A DNA stretch of 40,234 nucleotides from Flavobacteriales bacterium. Its GTDB lineage: Bacteria > Bacteroidota > Bacteroidia > Flavobacteriales_D > JAHECK01. The notes under the pieces are model-generated. The model ran no database searches, was not told the origin of the DNA, and saw only the letters and a program-made list of their open reading frames with translations. Shown here piece after piece: positions 16,034 through 24,158 of this stretch (position 1 is its first letter; each line of letters opens with the position of its first letter). Where the stretch lies: positions 1 to 40,234 of the forward strand of contig JAHECK010000012.1 of the NCBI GenBank assembly GCA_024641785.1, read 5' to 3'. The translations under genes were made by a program, and so were the position numbers.

Positions 16034-16318
16034 ATGACAAAAAGCGAAGTAGTAAATGCAATCCGAGTCGTAATGTCGGATGTTATTAACGAATGTTATC
16101 GTCGCACTCATACTGTACCCGAAAAGGATAGAGTTCGAATTTTTGAAATTTCTGAAAAAGCAGAACATTTAATGGAAGAGTTGACAAGTGAAGCGTTTGA
16201 GGTAAAACAAATTGAAGGCTATTCAAATGATCATCCTAAGATCATAGAGATTAAACGAAGACTTGATAAAAAAAGCATGGACTATTTAAACCAATTATAT
16301 AGTCTGGCTCATCATTAA
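16034..16318 (+). CDS. small conserved-looking protein of unknown function
   Basis: 94 residues, mostly helical and charged, with no signal peptide or membrane segment. It begins TKSEVVNAIRVVM, has a middle RIFEISEKAEHLMEELTSE and ends YLNQLYSLAHH. I do not recognise a family. I chose ATG 16034; a TTG two codons earlier is less likely. Codon use matches its neighbours and the frame is long for an AT-rich region, so it is probably real. It lies 77 bases upstream of the cyclase gene on the same strand. A T-rich stretch follows the stop, with no stem. Confidence 0.6.
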   Translation: MTKSEVVNAIRVVMSDVINECYRRTHTVPEKDRVRIFEISEKAEHLMEELTSEAFEVKQIEGYSNDHPKIIEIKRRLDKKSMDYLNQLYSLAHH

Positions 16319-16395
16319 TCGTTTTTTTTTATTCATTTCTCTTATTAATCTTTTATTTTCGACATCTGTATTTTTTTTAGTGGAATCGATATCAG

Positions 16396-18741
16396 ATGTA
16401 TAACTTAATAAGCTATTCCAGAATATTTTTATTATGCCTATTGCTTGGAATGCCTATCCTGAGTTATGCACAGGAATCCATTGTCGTTTCAAATGATGAT
16501 TTTCAGATAGAAGAAGGGATGGACTCCCTATTAATTTCTGTTCAGGAGATCATGAATACCGATACTACTGACGCTTTGTTAGCTAAAGAATCTGCTATTC
16601 TTCAATTATTAATGACTGAATACGAAGATTTTTACTCATTGACCAAAAATCTTTTCTTACTCGATTATAATCTAGATCGAAAAGGGGATAAAATATCAAA
16701 ATCAATTCTAAGATTTTGGATGGGATATTATATGAAATCTCAAAATTTGACAGATAATGCTATAGAATTATGGGAGGGAATCGAAGTGAATCTTCCTGTA
16801 TTTTTAAAGCCCGAATTATATCTGAATAAAGGGGAGGTACTTGCTTCAATTGGTGAATTCGACCAGGCAACTGAGTACTTTTTAATGGCAAAAACATTAA
16901 ATAGTTCAAGTGATTTGATCAAATGGAGCGCAAATGTTCAAATTGCCAATGCATATCAATTTCAAAATCAATATTCATATGAGATCAATCATTGGTTAGT
17001 TACAATAGAATGGTTGTCCGATCTTAATAACAGTAGCTGGACTATTATTGCTTATAAGCGATTAGCTGATGCCTATCGAAATAATAAGGATTATACTAAT
17101 TCGATCGTATATTTAAATAAAGCCAATGAATTACATCAATTTTATGACCCTGATTCTCCGGAATTATATCAGTACTATGTTGACATTGCTTTGATCTTTG
17201 AACTACAGGGTGATAATTCAAAATCTTTAGCCTATCTCAAAACGGCTAGTAAAGAGATGAGAAAGGCCAATAATTATTTTTCGGAAGCTGAGATCTCTTA
17301 TCGTATTGCATTTATCTATTACGGGATCAATAAATTAGATCAAGCCTCGGAATATAATACCAAAGCAATACGAATATCTTCCGAAAATAATTTTGAAAGG
17401 CTTTTATCTAAAGCGTATTATTTAAATTATGAGATCGAACAGAAAAATCGCGAATTTGAGAAAGCATTAAGCAGCTATTCCAACTTTTCTGAAATTAATC
17501 AACGATTTATTGAAGAAGAAAAAGAGAATCTTAGAGGGATCTATCAAAAACAGTATCAAATTGAGAGGGCAGAAAAGCAATATAAATTGATCATCGCATC
17601 AGAAGAATTAAAAGATTTTGAAATTGAGCAATTTAGATTGGAGAAAGAAAAATCTGAAGCGGATATAAACTTATTAAAAGGACAGAAAATATCGAAGGAG
17701 ATTGAATTACAGAATCAAATGCTTTTAGCAAATGAAACAAAAAATCAATTAGAAGCAGAAAAGCAACGAACAGCTATTACTGAGCTGGAAAATGAAAAGC
17801 AGCTAAAACAATTCTTATTGGATGAGCAAAAATCTAAAGAATTGGTTAGTCTTCAGGAAATAGAAAATTTAAAGAAAGACAATCAGATCTCAGCACTTAA
17901 TCTTGAGAAAGAAATACAAAAAAAGAAAAGAGTGCGCTGGTTTTCATTACTAGCGGTTATTATCGCACTTTTATTAACGATATTCTTATATACCAAGATA
18001 AGAGCAAACCGACAGCTTTCCGACAAGAACAAGGAAATTGCTTATCAGCATAGGGAGATTGAAATAAAAAACAAGAAACTGGCCCTAGAGAAAGGGAAAA
18101 CAGATTCTCTTCTATTAAATATTTTGCCTCATGAAACGGCAGAAGAATTAAAAAGTACAGGTAAGGCCTTACCAAAAGTATATGAAAGTGTTTCTATTCT
18201 GTTTTCAGATTTTGCCGGATTTACGCAATTAACTGAAAAAATGGACCCAAGGGAAGTGCTGGCTAATTTGGAGGAAATGTTTTCTAATTTTGATGAGATC
18301 GCCACTAAAAACGATATGGAAAGGATCAAAACAATTGGAGATGGTTACATGTGTGCCGGTGGCCTTCCGATTGAAAATGTTACTCATCCTATAAATGCTG
18401 TTAGAGCCGGTTTAGCCTTTCTCGAAGCGACCAAACGCTTTAATGAGATCCAGGTTGAATTAGGTAAGATAGAATGGAATTTACGTATTGGGATCAATAC
18501 AGGAAAAGTGGTTGCCGGAGTGATTGGAAAACGAAAATTCGCATATGATATTTGGGGTGATTCAGTGAATCTTGCTTCCCGAGCGGAATCTCACGGGGTA
18601 TTAAACCAATTAAATATTACCGAAAAAACATATCTGAAAATTAAAGATCAATTTAATTGTGAATATAGAGGGGAAGTTGATGTTAAAAATATCGGAAAAG
18701 TTAAAATGTATATTGTCCTTAATGAAAAGAACTTGGTTTGA
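16396..18741 (+). CDS. TPR-coiled coil-transmembrane class III adenylate cyclase
   Basis: 781 residues. A signal peptide ends near residue 25 (LSYAQ). TPR-like repeats span about 60-365, and a long coiled coil about 370-510. One transmembrane helix (about 515-533) is followed by a second short coiled coil to about 575. The cyclase domain covers about 590-775. Metal ligands are D605 (FSDFAGFT) and D649 (IGDGY). K645 and D718 (YDIWGD) are the adenine-selecting pair, so cAMP rather than cGMP is predicted. N725 and R729 fit the transition-state residues. The sensor half would lie in the periplasm and the cyclase in the cytoplasm. Its stop overlaps the start of the metal transporter. Confidence 0.9.
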   Translation: MYNLISYSRIFLLCLLLGMPILSYAQESIVVSNDDFQIEEGMDSLLISVQEIMNTDTTDALLAKESAILQLLMTEYEDFYSLTKNLFLLDYNLDRKGDKISKSILRFWMGYYMKSQNLTDNAIELWEGIEVNLPVFLKPELYLNKGEVLASIGEFDQATEYFLMAKTLNSSSDLIKWSANVQIANAYQFQNQYSYEINHWLVTIEWLSDLNNSSWTIIAYKRLADAYRNNKDYTNSIVYLNKANELHQFYDPDSPELYQYYVDIALIFELQGDNSKSLAYLKTASKEMRKANNYFSEAEISYRIAFIYYGINKLDQASEYNTKAIRISSENNFERLLSKAYYLNYEIEQKNREFEKALSSYSNFSEINQRFIEEEKENLRGIYQKQYQIERAEKQYKLIIASEELKDFEIEQFRLEKEKSEADINLLKGQKISKEIELQNQMLLANETKNQLEAEKQRTAITELENEKQLKQFLLDEQKSKELVSLQEIENLKKDNQISALNLEKEIQKKKRVRWFSLLAVIIALLLTIFLYTKIRANRQLSDKNKEIAYQHREIEIKNKKLALEKGKTDSLLLNILPHETAEELKSTGKALPKVYESVSILFSDFAGFTQLTEKMDPREVLANLEEMFSNFDEIATKNDMERIKTIGDGYMCAGGLPIENVTHPINAVRAGLAFLEATKRFNEIQVELGKIEWNLRIGINTGKVVAGVIGKRKFAYDIWGDSVNLASRAESHGVLNQLNITEKTYLKIKDQFNCEYRGEVDVKNIGKVKMYIVLNEKNLV

Positions 18742-19730
18742 CTAGAGATTTAAGATACAGGGAAAATATAAAGATCCAAAAGAAGGTCATCTATGTTGGA
18801 ATATTTCTTCTCGCAGTTAAATTCACAGCATATTTTTTAAGTAACTCGAATGCGATCCTAACCGATGCTTTAGAGTCAATAATTAATGTGATGGCCAGTT
18901 TTATTGGTTTGTACAGCCTTAATCTCACACTAAGTCCAAAAGATAAAAATCATCCTTATGGTCATGGAAAAGTGGAGTTTATTTCCGGTTTAGCCGAAGG
19001 TTTAATGATCTTTATTGCAGCCATTTTAATCATTTATAAAGCGGTATATGGTTTTTTCGTTCCCAATGTGCTTCAAAACTTAAATACCGGTTTGATACTG
19101 ATCATCTTTAGCGGCATCGTAAATTTTATCATAGGTGAAATGGCGGAACGTCAGGGTATCAAAAGTGACTCTATGACCTTGATCTCCTCAGCTAAACATC
19201 TTAAATCTGATGCATTAACTACACTGGGTCTTGTTTTGGGTCTTATTCTGATCATGATCACAGACTTAGTTTGGATTGACAATGCAGTTGCGCTGATCTT
19301 CGGCTTTATTATTCTTTTCTCATCTTATAAAATTTTAAGAAGATCGGTCGCCGGTATTATGGATGAAGCGGATTTTGATGCACTCGAAAAATTAGCGGAG
19401 GCGATAGAAAAGAACCGAATTCCCGAATGGATCGATATTCATAATTTCCGACTGGTAAAATACGGACCAGATCCACATATTGATTGTCATTTAACCATCC
19501 CTTTTTATCGAGACCTTAAATTTGCAAATGAACAGATCGAAAAGCTAAATCTGATCGTAGACGAGACGATGGGAATTGATTCGGAAATGTTTGTTCACGT
19601 TGATCCATGCGGATTTGAGCAATGTAGCATTTGTGAAGTGAGTGAATGCACTTTTAGAAAAGAAAGATTTAAGGAAAAGATCAATTGGAATTTAGAGATC
19701 ATTTTACAAGATGAACATCACCTTATTTAA
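18738..19730 (+). CDS. cation diffusion facilitator (CDF) metal transporter with Cys-rich tail
   Basis: 330 residues with about six membrane helices. CDF metal-site motifs are present: ILTDALES in helix 2 and KHLKSDALTT in helix 5, plus the loop HPYGHGKVEF. A cytoplasmic C-terminal domain follows (IHNFRLVKYGPDPHIDCHL). The extreme C-terminus has a cysteine cluster C291, C296, C299 and C304, which may bind metal. The start is TTG at 18738, sharing TTGA with the cyclase stop. The next Met is residue 52, beyond the first helix and the first metal motif, so TTG is needed. CDF proteins export Zn(II), Fe(II), Mn(II) or similar ions; which one is not clear. Confidence 0.9.
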   Translation: MTRDLRYRENIKIQKKVIYVGIFLLAVKFTAYFLSNSNAILTDALESIINVMASFIGLYSLNLTLSPKDKNHPYGHGKVEFISGLAEGLMIFIAAILIIYKAVYGFFVPNVLQNLNTGLILIIFSGIVNFIIGEMAERQGIKSDSMTLISSAKHLKSDALTTLGLVLGLILIMITDLVWIDNAVALIFGFIILFSSYKILRRSVAGIMDEADFDALEKLAEAIEKNRIPEWIDIHNFRLVKYGPDPHIDCHLTIPFYRDLKFANEQIEKLNLIVDETMGIDSEMFVHVDPCGFEQCSICEVSECTFRKERFKEKINWNLEIILQDEHHLI

Positions 19731-19778
19731 TTTAAAGAATAGGTAATTTCAAATCCACAAACAACAAATCTTGAAACC

Positions 19779-19808
19779 TAAATTCTAGCGGCTAGTTACA
19801 AAGCGCTA
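19779..19808. repeat. second copy of the TAAATTCTA-N4-CTAGTTAC motif
   Basis: It matches the copy at 9443-9463 at both conserved halves with identical 4-base spacing. It runs into the stop codon of the YggS gene, in the gap between two convergent genes. No T-run follows it, so terminator function is uncertain. Confidence 0.4.
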
Positions 19809-20471
19809 TCTTGATCCAAAAATAGAAGATCCGATTCGGATCATCGTACTTCCTTCTTCAATGGCAATTTTATAATCATTGCTCATTCCCATCGACAGTT
19901 CATTAAATTCTGTCAATTCCGGAAAATTATTTTTTATTATAGTAAATACTTTTTTTACACTTTTAAATTCATTGCGAATCTGATCTGTATTCTCTGTAAA
20001 AGTGGCCATAGCCATCAATCCGCAAAAGATAATGTTAGGATAATTATCAATGAATTCTTTATTGAAAAGTCTGCTTATTTCACCCATATCGAAGCCGAAT
20101 TTTTCTTCTTCTTCAGCTATATGAACTTGTATTAGAACGCGTATTTTACGATTAGCTGAAAGTGCTCTTTTATTTATCTCGTCTAGCAATTTTATACTAT
20201 CCACCGAATGGATCATATAAATAAATGGTGCAATGTATTTCACTTTATTTGTTTGCAAATGACCGATCATATGCCATCGGATATCTGAAGCTAATAAAGG
20301 ATGTTTGTCTCTTAATTCCTGAACTTTGTTTTCGCCAAAATCACGCTGACCGGCCTCATATGCCTCTTGCAGCATGGCTACAGGCTTTGTTTTTGATACT
20401 GCTAGTAAGCTGACATTAGAAGCCAGATCTTTCTTAAAATGATTTAAATTTTCTTTAATACTAAAACTCAT
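19806..20471 (-). CDS. YggS family pyridoxal 5'-phosphate homeostasis protein
   Basis: 221 residues with the single TIM-barrel fold of YggS/PROSC. The PLP-binding lysine is K27 in AVSKTKP. Other hallmarks are DFGENKVQE, the WHMIGHLQTNK segment (residues about 65-75), GLMAM and the closing LSMGMSNDY and RIGSSIFG. Members buffer PLP and affect amino-acid metabolism rather than catalysing a known reaction. It is the last gene of the serine operon and overlaps DUF1015 by 11 bases. A neighbouring PLP enzyme (SerC) in the same operon fits that role. Confidence 0.93.
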   Translation of the reverse strand: MSFSIKENLNHFKKDLASNVSLLAVSKTKPVAMLQEAYEAGQRDFGENKVQELRDKHPLLASDIRWHMIGHLQTNKVKYIAPFIYMIHSVDSIKLLDEINKRALSANRKIRVLIQVHIAEEEEKFGFDMGEISRLFNKEFIDNYPNIIFCGLMAMATFTENTDQIRNEFKSVKKVFTIIKNNFPELTEFNELSMGMSNDYKIAIEEGSTMIRIGSSIFGSR

Positions 20472-21711
20472 ATGGGTCGTCTAAATCCATGATAGTAAGT
20501 CCGGATCTTAATTTGGGTTCGATCCATGTCGATTTTGGAGGCATTACTTCTTGGGCATCTGCGATCGATTTTAATTGACTTGTACTTACCGGTAATAGTG
20601 AAAAAGCTAATTTGAATTTTCCTTTATTCACCTTTTTTTCTAATGAAACAACATCTTCATTACCACCAACAAATTCAATTCTTCTATCGTTTTTAAGATC
20701 TGTAATCCCTAAAATTGGATCCAATATAAGGTGACTTAAAATATGGACATCAAGCTCTTCGACAGGGCTATTAAAAATCCGGTATTTCTTTCTAAGGCTG
20801 GCTCTATACCATTGTCCGTCTACATAAACACCAAAACGATGGACTTTTTTTGGACGAAAACCTTTTTGTTCAATTTTTTTTACTTTGAAATGTTTTGATA
20901 AAAGCGTCAAAAATTCCTCTGTACTCAATCCATTTAAGTCTTTTACCAAGCGATCAAATGCCAGGATCCTTAACTGATTTTCGGGAACATTAAGCACCAT
21001 AAACATCTGACTTCCTATTCCGGGAATCTTTTTCCTTCGATCTGATTTTGCAAGCAGGGCAGAAGATGCAGAACGGTGATGTCCATCTGCAAGATAAAGC
21101 GCATCTAAGTTCTCATAAGCTTTTTGAATCGAAATGATCTCTTTAGGATTCTTGATCACCCATAATTGATGTCTTACAGTATCGGTAGTTCTAAAATCAT
21201 AATCAGGAAATTTCTTTAAATACTTCGTAATAATTCGATTTACCTGAGCGATGGGCTTATGAGTTAACAATACTGGTTCTGCATTAAAGCGAGTCAGATC
21301 CAAATATTCTTTAAATAATTTTTCTTTACGGTTTAAGGTATGTTCATGAATTTTTATTCCTCCATTAAGATAATCATCAACTGCTACTCCACAGATCAGT
21401 CCTGAAAATGCGAATTCATTTGATTCCTGACGATAGATATACAATGCAGGCTCATTGTCCTTTTCAAGATGTCCATCTTCAATAAAGGAATGAAGCTTAC
21501 TTTTAATGTTTTGAAATTTAGTCTTACGTGTTCGAGACGGATTCTCTTCGTTTTTATTTGAAGGATTTAATACATGCAGAAAAGTATATGGATTTCCTTT
21601 TAAACGGGCTTTTAAATCCGATTTTGAATAATGAATATAGGATCTCGAAGCAACAAGACCTACTTTATCACGAGGTGCTCGAATCGCTCGAAAAGGAAAT
21701 ATTTTTGCCAT
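20461..21711 (-). CDS. DUF1015 family protein in the serine operon
   Basis: 416 residues, full length for DUF1015. Visible family blocks are PFRAIR at the start, DGHHRSASSALL near residues 205-216, which looks like a catalytic or binding centre, and EELDVHILSHLILDPILGI near 325. The biochemical activity is not established to my knowledge. It overlaps serA by one base (TAATG) and YggS by 11 bases, so the three are translated as a set. That position argues for a job in serine or PLP-linked metabolism. No phosphoserine phosphatase (serB) is in the window, which makes that missing step a possible role. Confidence 0.88.
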   Translation of the reverse strand: MAKIFPFRAIRAPRDKVGLVASRSYIHYSKSDLKARLKGNPYTFLHVLNPSNKNEENPSRTRKTKFQNIKSKLHSFIEDGHLEKDNEPALYIYRQESNEFAFSGLICGVAVDDYLNGGIKIHEHTLNRKEKLFKEYLDLTRFNAEPVLLTHKPIAQVNRIITKYLKKFPDYDFRTTDTVRHQLWVIKNPKEIISIQKAYENLDALYLADGHHRSASSALLAKSDRRKKIPGIGSQMFMVLNVPENQLRILAFDRLVKDLNGLSTEEFLTLLSKHFKVKKIEQKGFRPKKVHRFGVYVDGQWYRASLRKKYRIFNSPVEELDVHILSHLILDPILGITDLKNDRRIEFVGGNEDVVSLEKKVNKGKFKLAFSLLPVSTSQLKSIADAQEVMPPKSTWIEPKLRSGLTIMDLDDPYEF

Positions 21712-22667
21712 TAATTTAAAATTGAGTGGATCTGATCTGCTAATTCCTCACCAATTCTGTCTTGAGCTTCCATTGTAGCCGCACCTATGTGAGGTGTTGT
21801 TATTGCCCTTGGGTTTGCTAACAGATCTTTATTTGGAGTAGGTTCATTGTCAAAAACATCTATACTTGCTCCGGCTACTTTTCCGCTATTTAATGCAGCG
21901 ATCAGATCAAGTTCATCGATGATTCCGCCTCTAGAAGCATTCACAAGATATACTCCATCTTTCATACTATTAAGTTCTTTTGAAGTGATAAGCGCTTTTC
22001 CATCTTTTTGTGCAGGAACATGAACGGTAATAAAGTCAGAATTTTTATAAATATCCTCGATAGTTACCATTTTAATTTCAACTTCCATTATGCTTCCGTC
22101 AGGAATTGGGACGAGGGTAGTGGCTTTTTTCATAAAGGCATCATAGCCAATTACTTTCATGCCAATACCCAGAGCATAACTGGCCGTAGCAGCTCCGATT
22201 CTACCTGTTCCAATAATACCCAGGGTTTTTCCTCTTAATTCAATCCCTTCTGAATATTTCTTTTTAAGTTTTTTGAAGTCTGTATTTCCGGAAACCGGCA
22301 TTTCACGGTTTGCATCATAGATCATTCTTACTAAAGAAAACAAAGAACCCATAACCAATTCAGCAACACTCTGAGAAGAAGATGCAGGTGTATTAATAAC
22401 AGAGATCCCTTTTGATCGGGCATAGTCAACATCAATATTATCCATTCCAACACCACCACGGCCGATTATTTTCAGTCCCGGACAAGAATCGATCAGGTCT
22501 TTTCTTACGGTTGTGGCGCTTCTAACTAATAAAACCTGAATTTTTTCTTTATTTATAAAAGAAATTAATTCAGCCTGATCAACGTAATTTGTTAAAACTT
22601 CAAACCCGTAATCAATCAATTTTTCTTCTCCGGCTTTTGATATTCCATCGTTTGCTAACACTCTCAT
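21711..22667 (-). CDS. serA: D-3-phosphoglycerate dehydrogenase (D-2-hydroxyacid dehydrogenase family)
   Basis: 318 residues, the short form without a C-terminal ACT domain, so feedback inhibition by serine through ACT is not expected. The NAD-binding motif GTGRIG is at 153-158. Catalytic R246 (NASRGG), E275 (DNEP) and H293 (TPHIG) are all present. Early GRGGVGMDNID matches SerA rather than lactate or formate dehydrogenases. It converts 3-phosphoglycerate to 3-phosphohydroxypyruvate, the substrate of SerC encoded 11 bases upstream. The specific substrate is inferred mainly from this pairing. Confidence 0.9.
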   Translation of the reverse strand: MRVLANDGISKAGEEKLIDYGFEVLTNYVDQAELISFINKEKIQVLLVRSATTVRKDLIDSCPGLKIIGRGGVGMDNIDVDYARSKGISVINTPASSSQSVAELVMGSLFSLVRMIYDANREMPVSGNTDFKKLKKKYSEGIELRGKTLGIIGTGRIGAATASYALGIGMKVIGYDAFMKKATTLVPIPDGSIMEVEIKMVTIEDIYKNSDFITVHVPAQKDGKALITSKELNSMKDGVYLVNASRGGIIDELDLIAALNSGKVAGASIDVFDNEPTPNKDLLANPRAITTPHIGAATMEAQDRIGEELADQIHSILN

Positions 22668-22678
22668 TTCTCTATTCT

Positions 22679-23749
22679 TTATGCAGTTTTTTCTAATTCT
22701 TTCATCGCTTCTACCAACACTTTAACACTTTCCAATGGTAATGCATTGTAAATGGAAGCACGGTATCCACCAACTGATCGATGTCCTTCTATTCCATTAA
22801 TATTTGCTTTCTTCCAAAGTTGATCAAATCGATCTTTATGAGCTTCATTATTTAAAACAAAAGTTACATTCATTTCCGAACGGTCTTCCTTTTCAACTAC
22901 CCCTTTAAAAAGTGGATTTCGATCAATTTCATTGTAAAGGGTCGATGCTTTTTCCGCATTTATTCTTCCCATTTCTTTAACTCCACCAAGTTCTACCAAC
23001 CATTCTAGAGTAAGCATATTTACATATACCGGGAAAACAGGAGGGGTATTATACATCGAATCTTTTGCAATATGATTACTTAGATCCAACATACTTGGTA
23101 TTGAATTTCCGGTCTTTCCCAGTAGCTCTTTTTTAACAATATAAAGCGTAGATCCCGCAGGGCCTAAGTTCTTTTGTGCTCCGGCATAAATAAGGTCAAA
23201 TTTACTTACGTCGATGGGTTTGCTGAAAATATCTGAAGACATATCACAAATGAGCAGGGAATCGGTTTTTGGAATCGATTTGAACTGGGTTCCAAAAATG
23301 GTATTATTTGAAGTGTAATGCAGATAATCAATATCTTTTGGAATTGTATATCCTTTTGGAATATAAGAGAAATTCTTGTCCTCCGAACTTGCTATTACTT
23401 CAACAGCACCAATTTTTTTAGCTTCTTTGATCGCTCCGGAAGCCCAGGTACCTGTATTTATATACGCTGCTTTTCCGCCTACTTTTAAGAAGTTAAGTGC
23501 AGCAATTGTAAACCCTAAACTTGCACCTCCACCTAAATAGATTACTTCATACCCTTCTGGGACATTCAATACTTTTTTAACAAGGTTTCTTGCTTTATCC
23601 ATCACCTCTACAAAATCATCACTACGATGGGATATTTCGAGAAGAGATAAATTCAAATTATTGAAATTGATCACTGCCTCACTGGCTTTTTTGATCACTT
23701 GTGGTGCGAGAATACAAGGACCAGCTGAAAAATTATGAACTTTTGTCAT
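22679..23749 (-). CDS. serC: phosphoserine aminotransferase
   Basis: 356 residues, normal for SerC. The opening NFSAGPCILAP and HRSDDF are typical. The PLP-binding lysine is K193 in AGAQKNLGPAG, and the C-terminus has EGHRSVGGYRASIYNA. It transaminates 3-phosphohydroxypyruvate with glutamate to give O-phosphoserine. It is the first gene of serC-serA-DUF1015-YggS, so the whole set probably uses the promoter in the spacer upstream. A leader of about 20 bases would follow from the -7 box at 23777-23784. Confidence 0.95.
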   Translation of the reverse strand: MTKVHNFSAGPCILAPQVIKKASEAVINFNNLNLSLLEISHRSDDFVEVMDKARNLVKKVLNVPEGYEVIYLGGGASLGFTIAALNFLKVGGKAAYINTGTWASGAIKEAKKIGAVEVIASSEDKNFSYIPKGYTIPKDIDYLHYTSNNTIFGTQFKSIPKTDSLLICDMSSDIFSKPIDVSKFDLIYAGAQKNLGPAGSTLYIVKKELLGKTGNSIPSMLDLSNHIAKDSMYNTPPVFPVYVNMLTLEWLVELGGVKEMGRINAEKASTLYNEIDRNPLFKGVVEKEDRSEMNVTFVLNNEAHKDRFDQLWKKANINGIEGHRSVGGYRASIYNALPLESVKVLVEAMKELEKTA

Positions 23750-23776
23750 TATTAAAATGTATTGTTAAAATCAGTG

Positions 23777-23784
23777 CAAAACTA
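23777..23784 (-). promoter_or_regulatory. putative -7 element of the serC operon
   Basis: On the minus strand this reads TAGTTTTG, matching TAnnTTTG, 28 bases before the serC start. No TTG is found at the expected 19-base distance, so only the -7 half is supported. Confidence 0.4.
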
Positions 23785-24158
23785 ATTAATGTTTAACAAC
23801 ATATAGGATTTTCAACTTGATAAGTTCCAATACTTTTCAATATTTTTTGTTAGTTTCTTGACTACTGTCGGCCTAGGTTAAATTTTCTGCTAATACTGTT
23901 TTCCACAATTGAGCATCCAAGTCATGAATACATCATCCTTCTGAACGTAAACTTGATTAAAAAAGAACTTAGCATAGCTTTTGTCGAAATTTGAGATAGA
24001 TTATGCCACAACATATTGTATTGCGTTGCTTTTATTGTTAATGCTTTTTATTAAGAAGAAGTAGAAAAAAATAAGTTTTGCTAAACCTTTTTATTAAGGC
24101 AATGATGGAACCCATAAAAAAAGACTCTCATTTCATCTCAACATAAAAAACACGGAAA
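23785..24158. other. gene-free spacer between serC and HMG-CoA reductase
   Basis: About 370 AT-rich bases with stops in all frames. Both flanking genes are on the minus strand, so it holds the 3' end of the reductase transcript and the upstream region of serC. I see no convincing terminator stem, RNA gene or protein remnant. It contains no GATC, unlike the coding regions around it. Confidence 0.5.

Noticed and set aside
16319-16395. Terminator after the small unknown gene, based on an 8-T or longer run at 16321
   Set aside because: There is no stem before the T-run.
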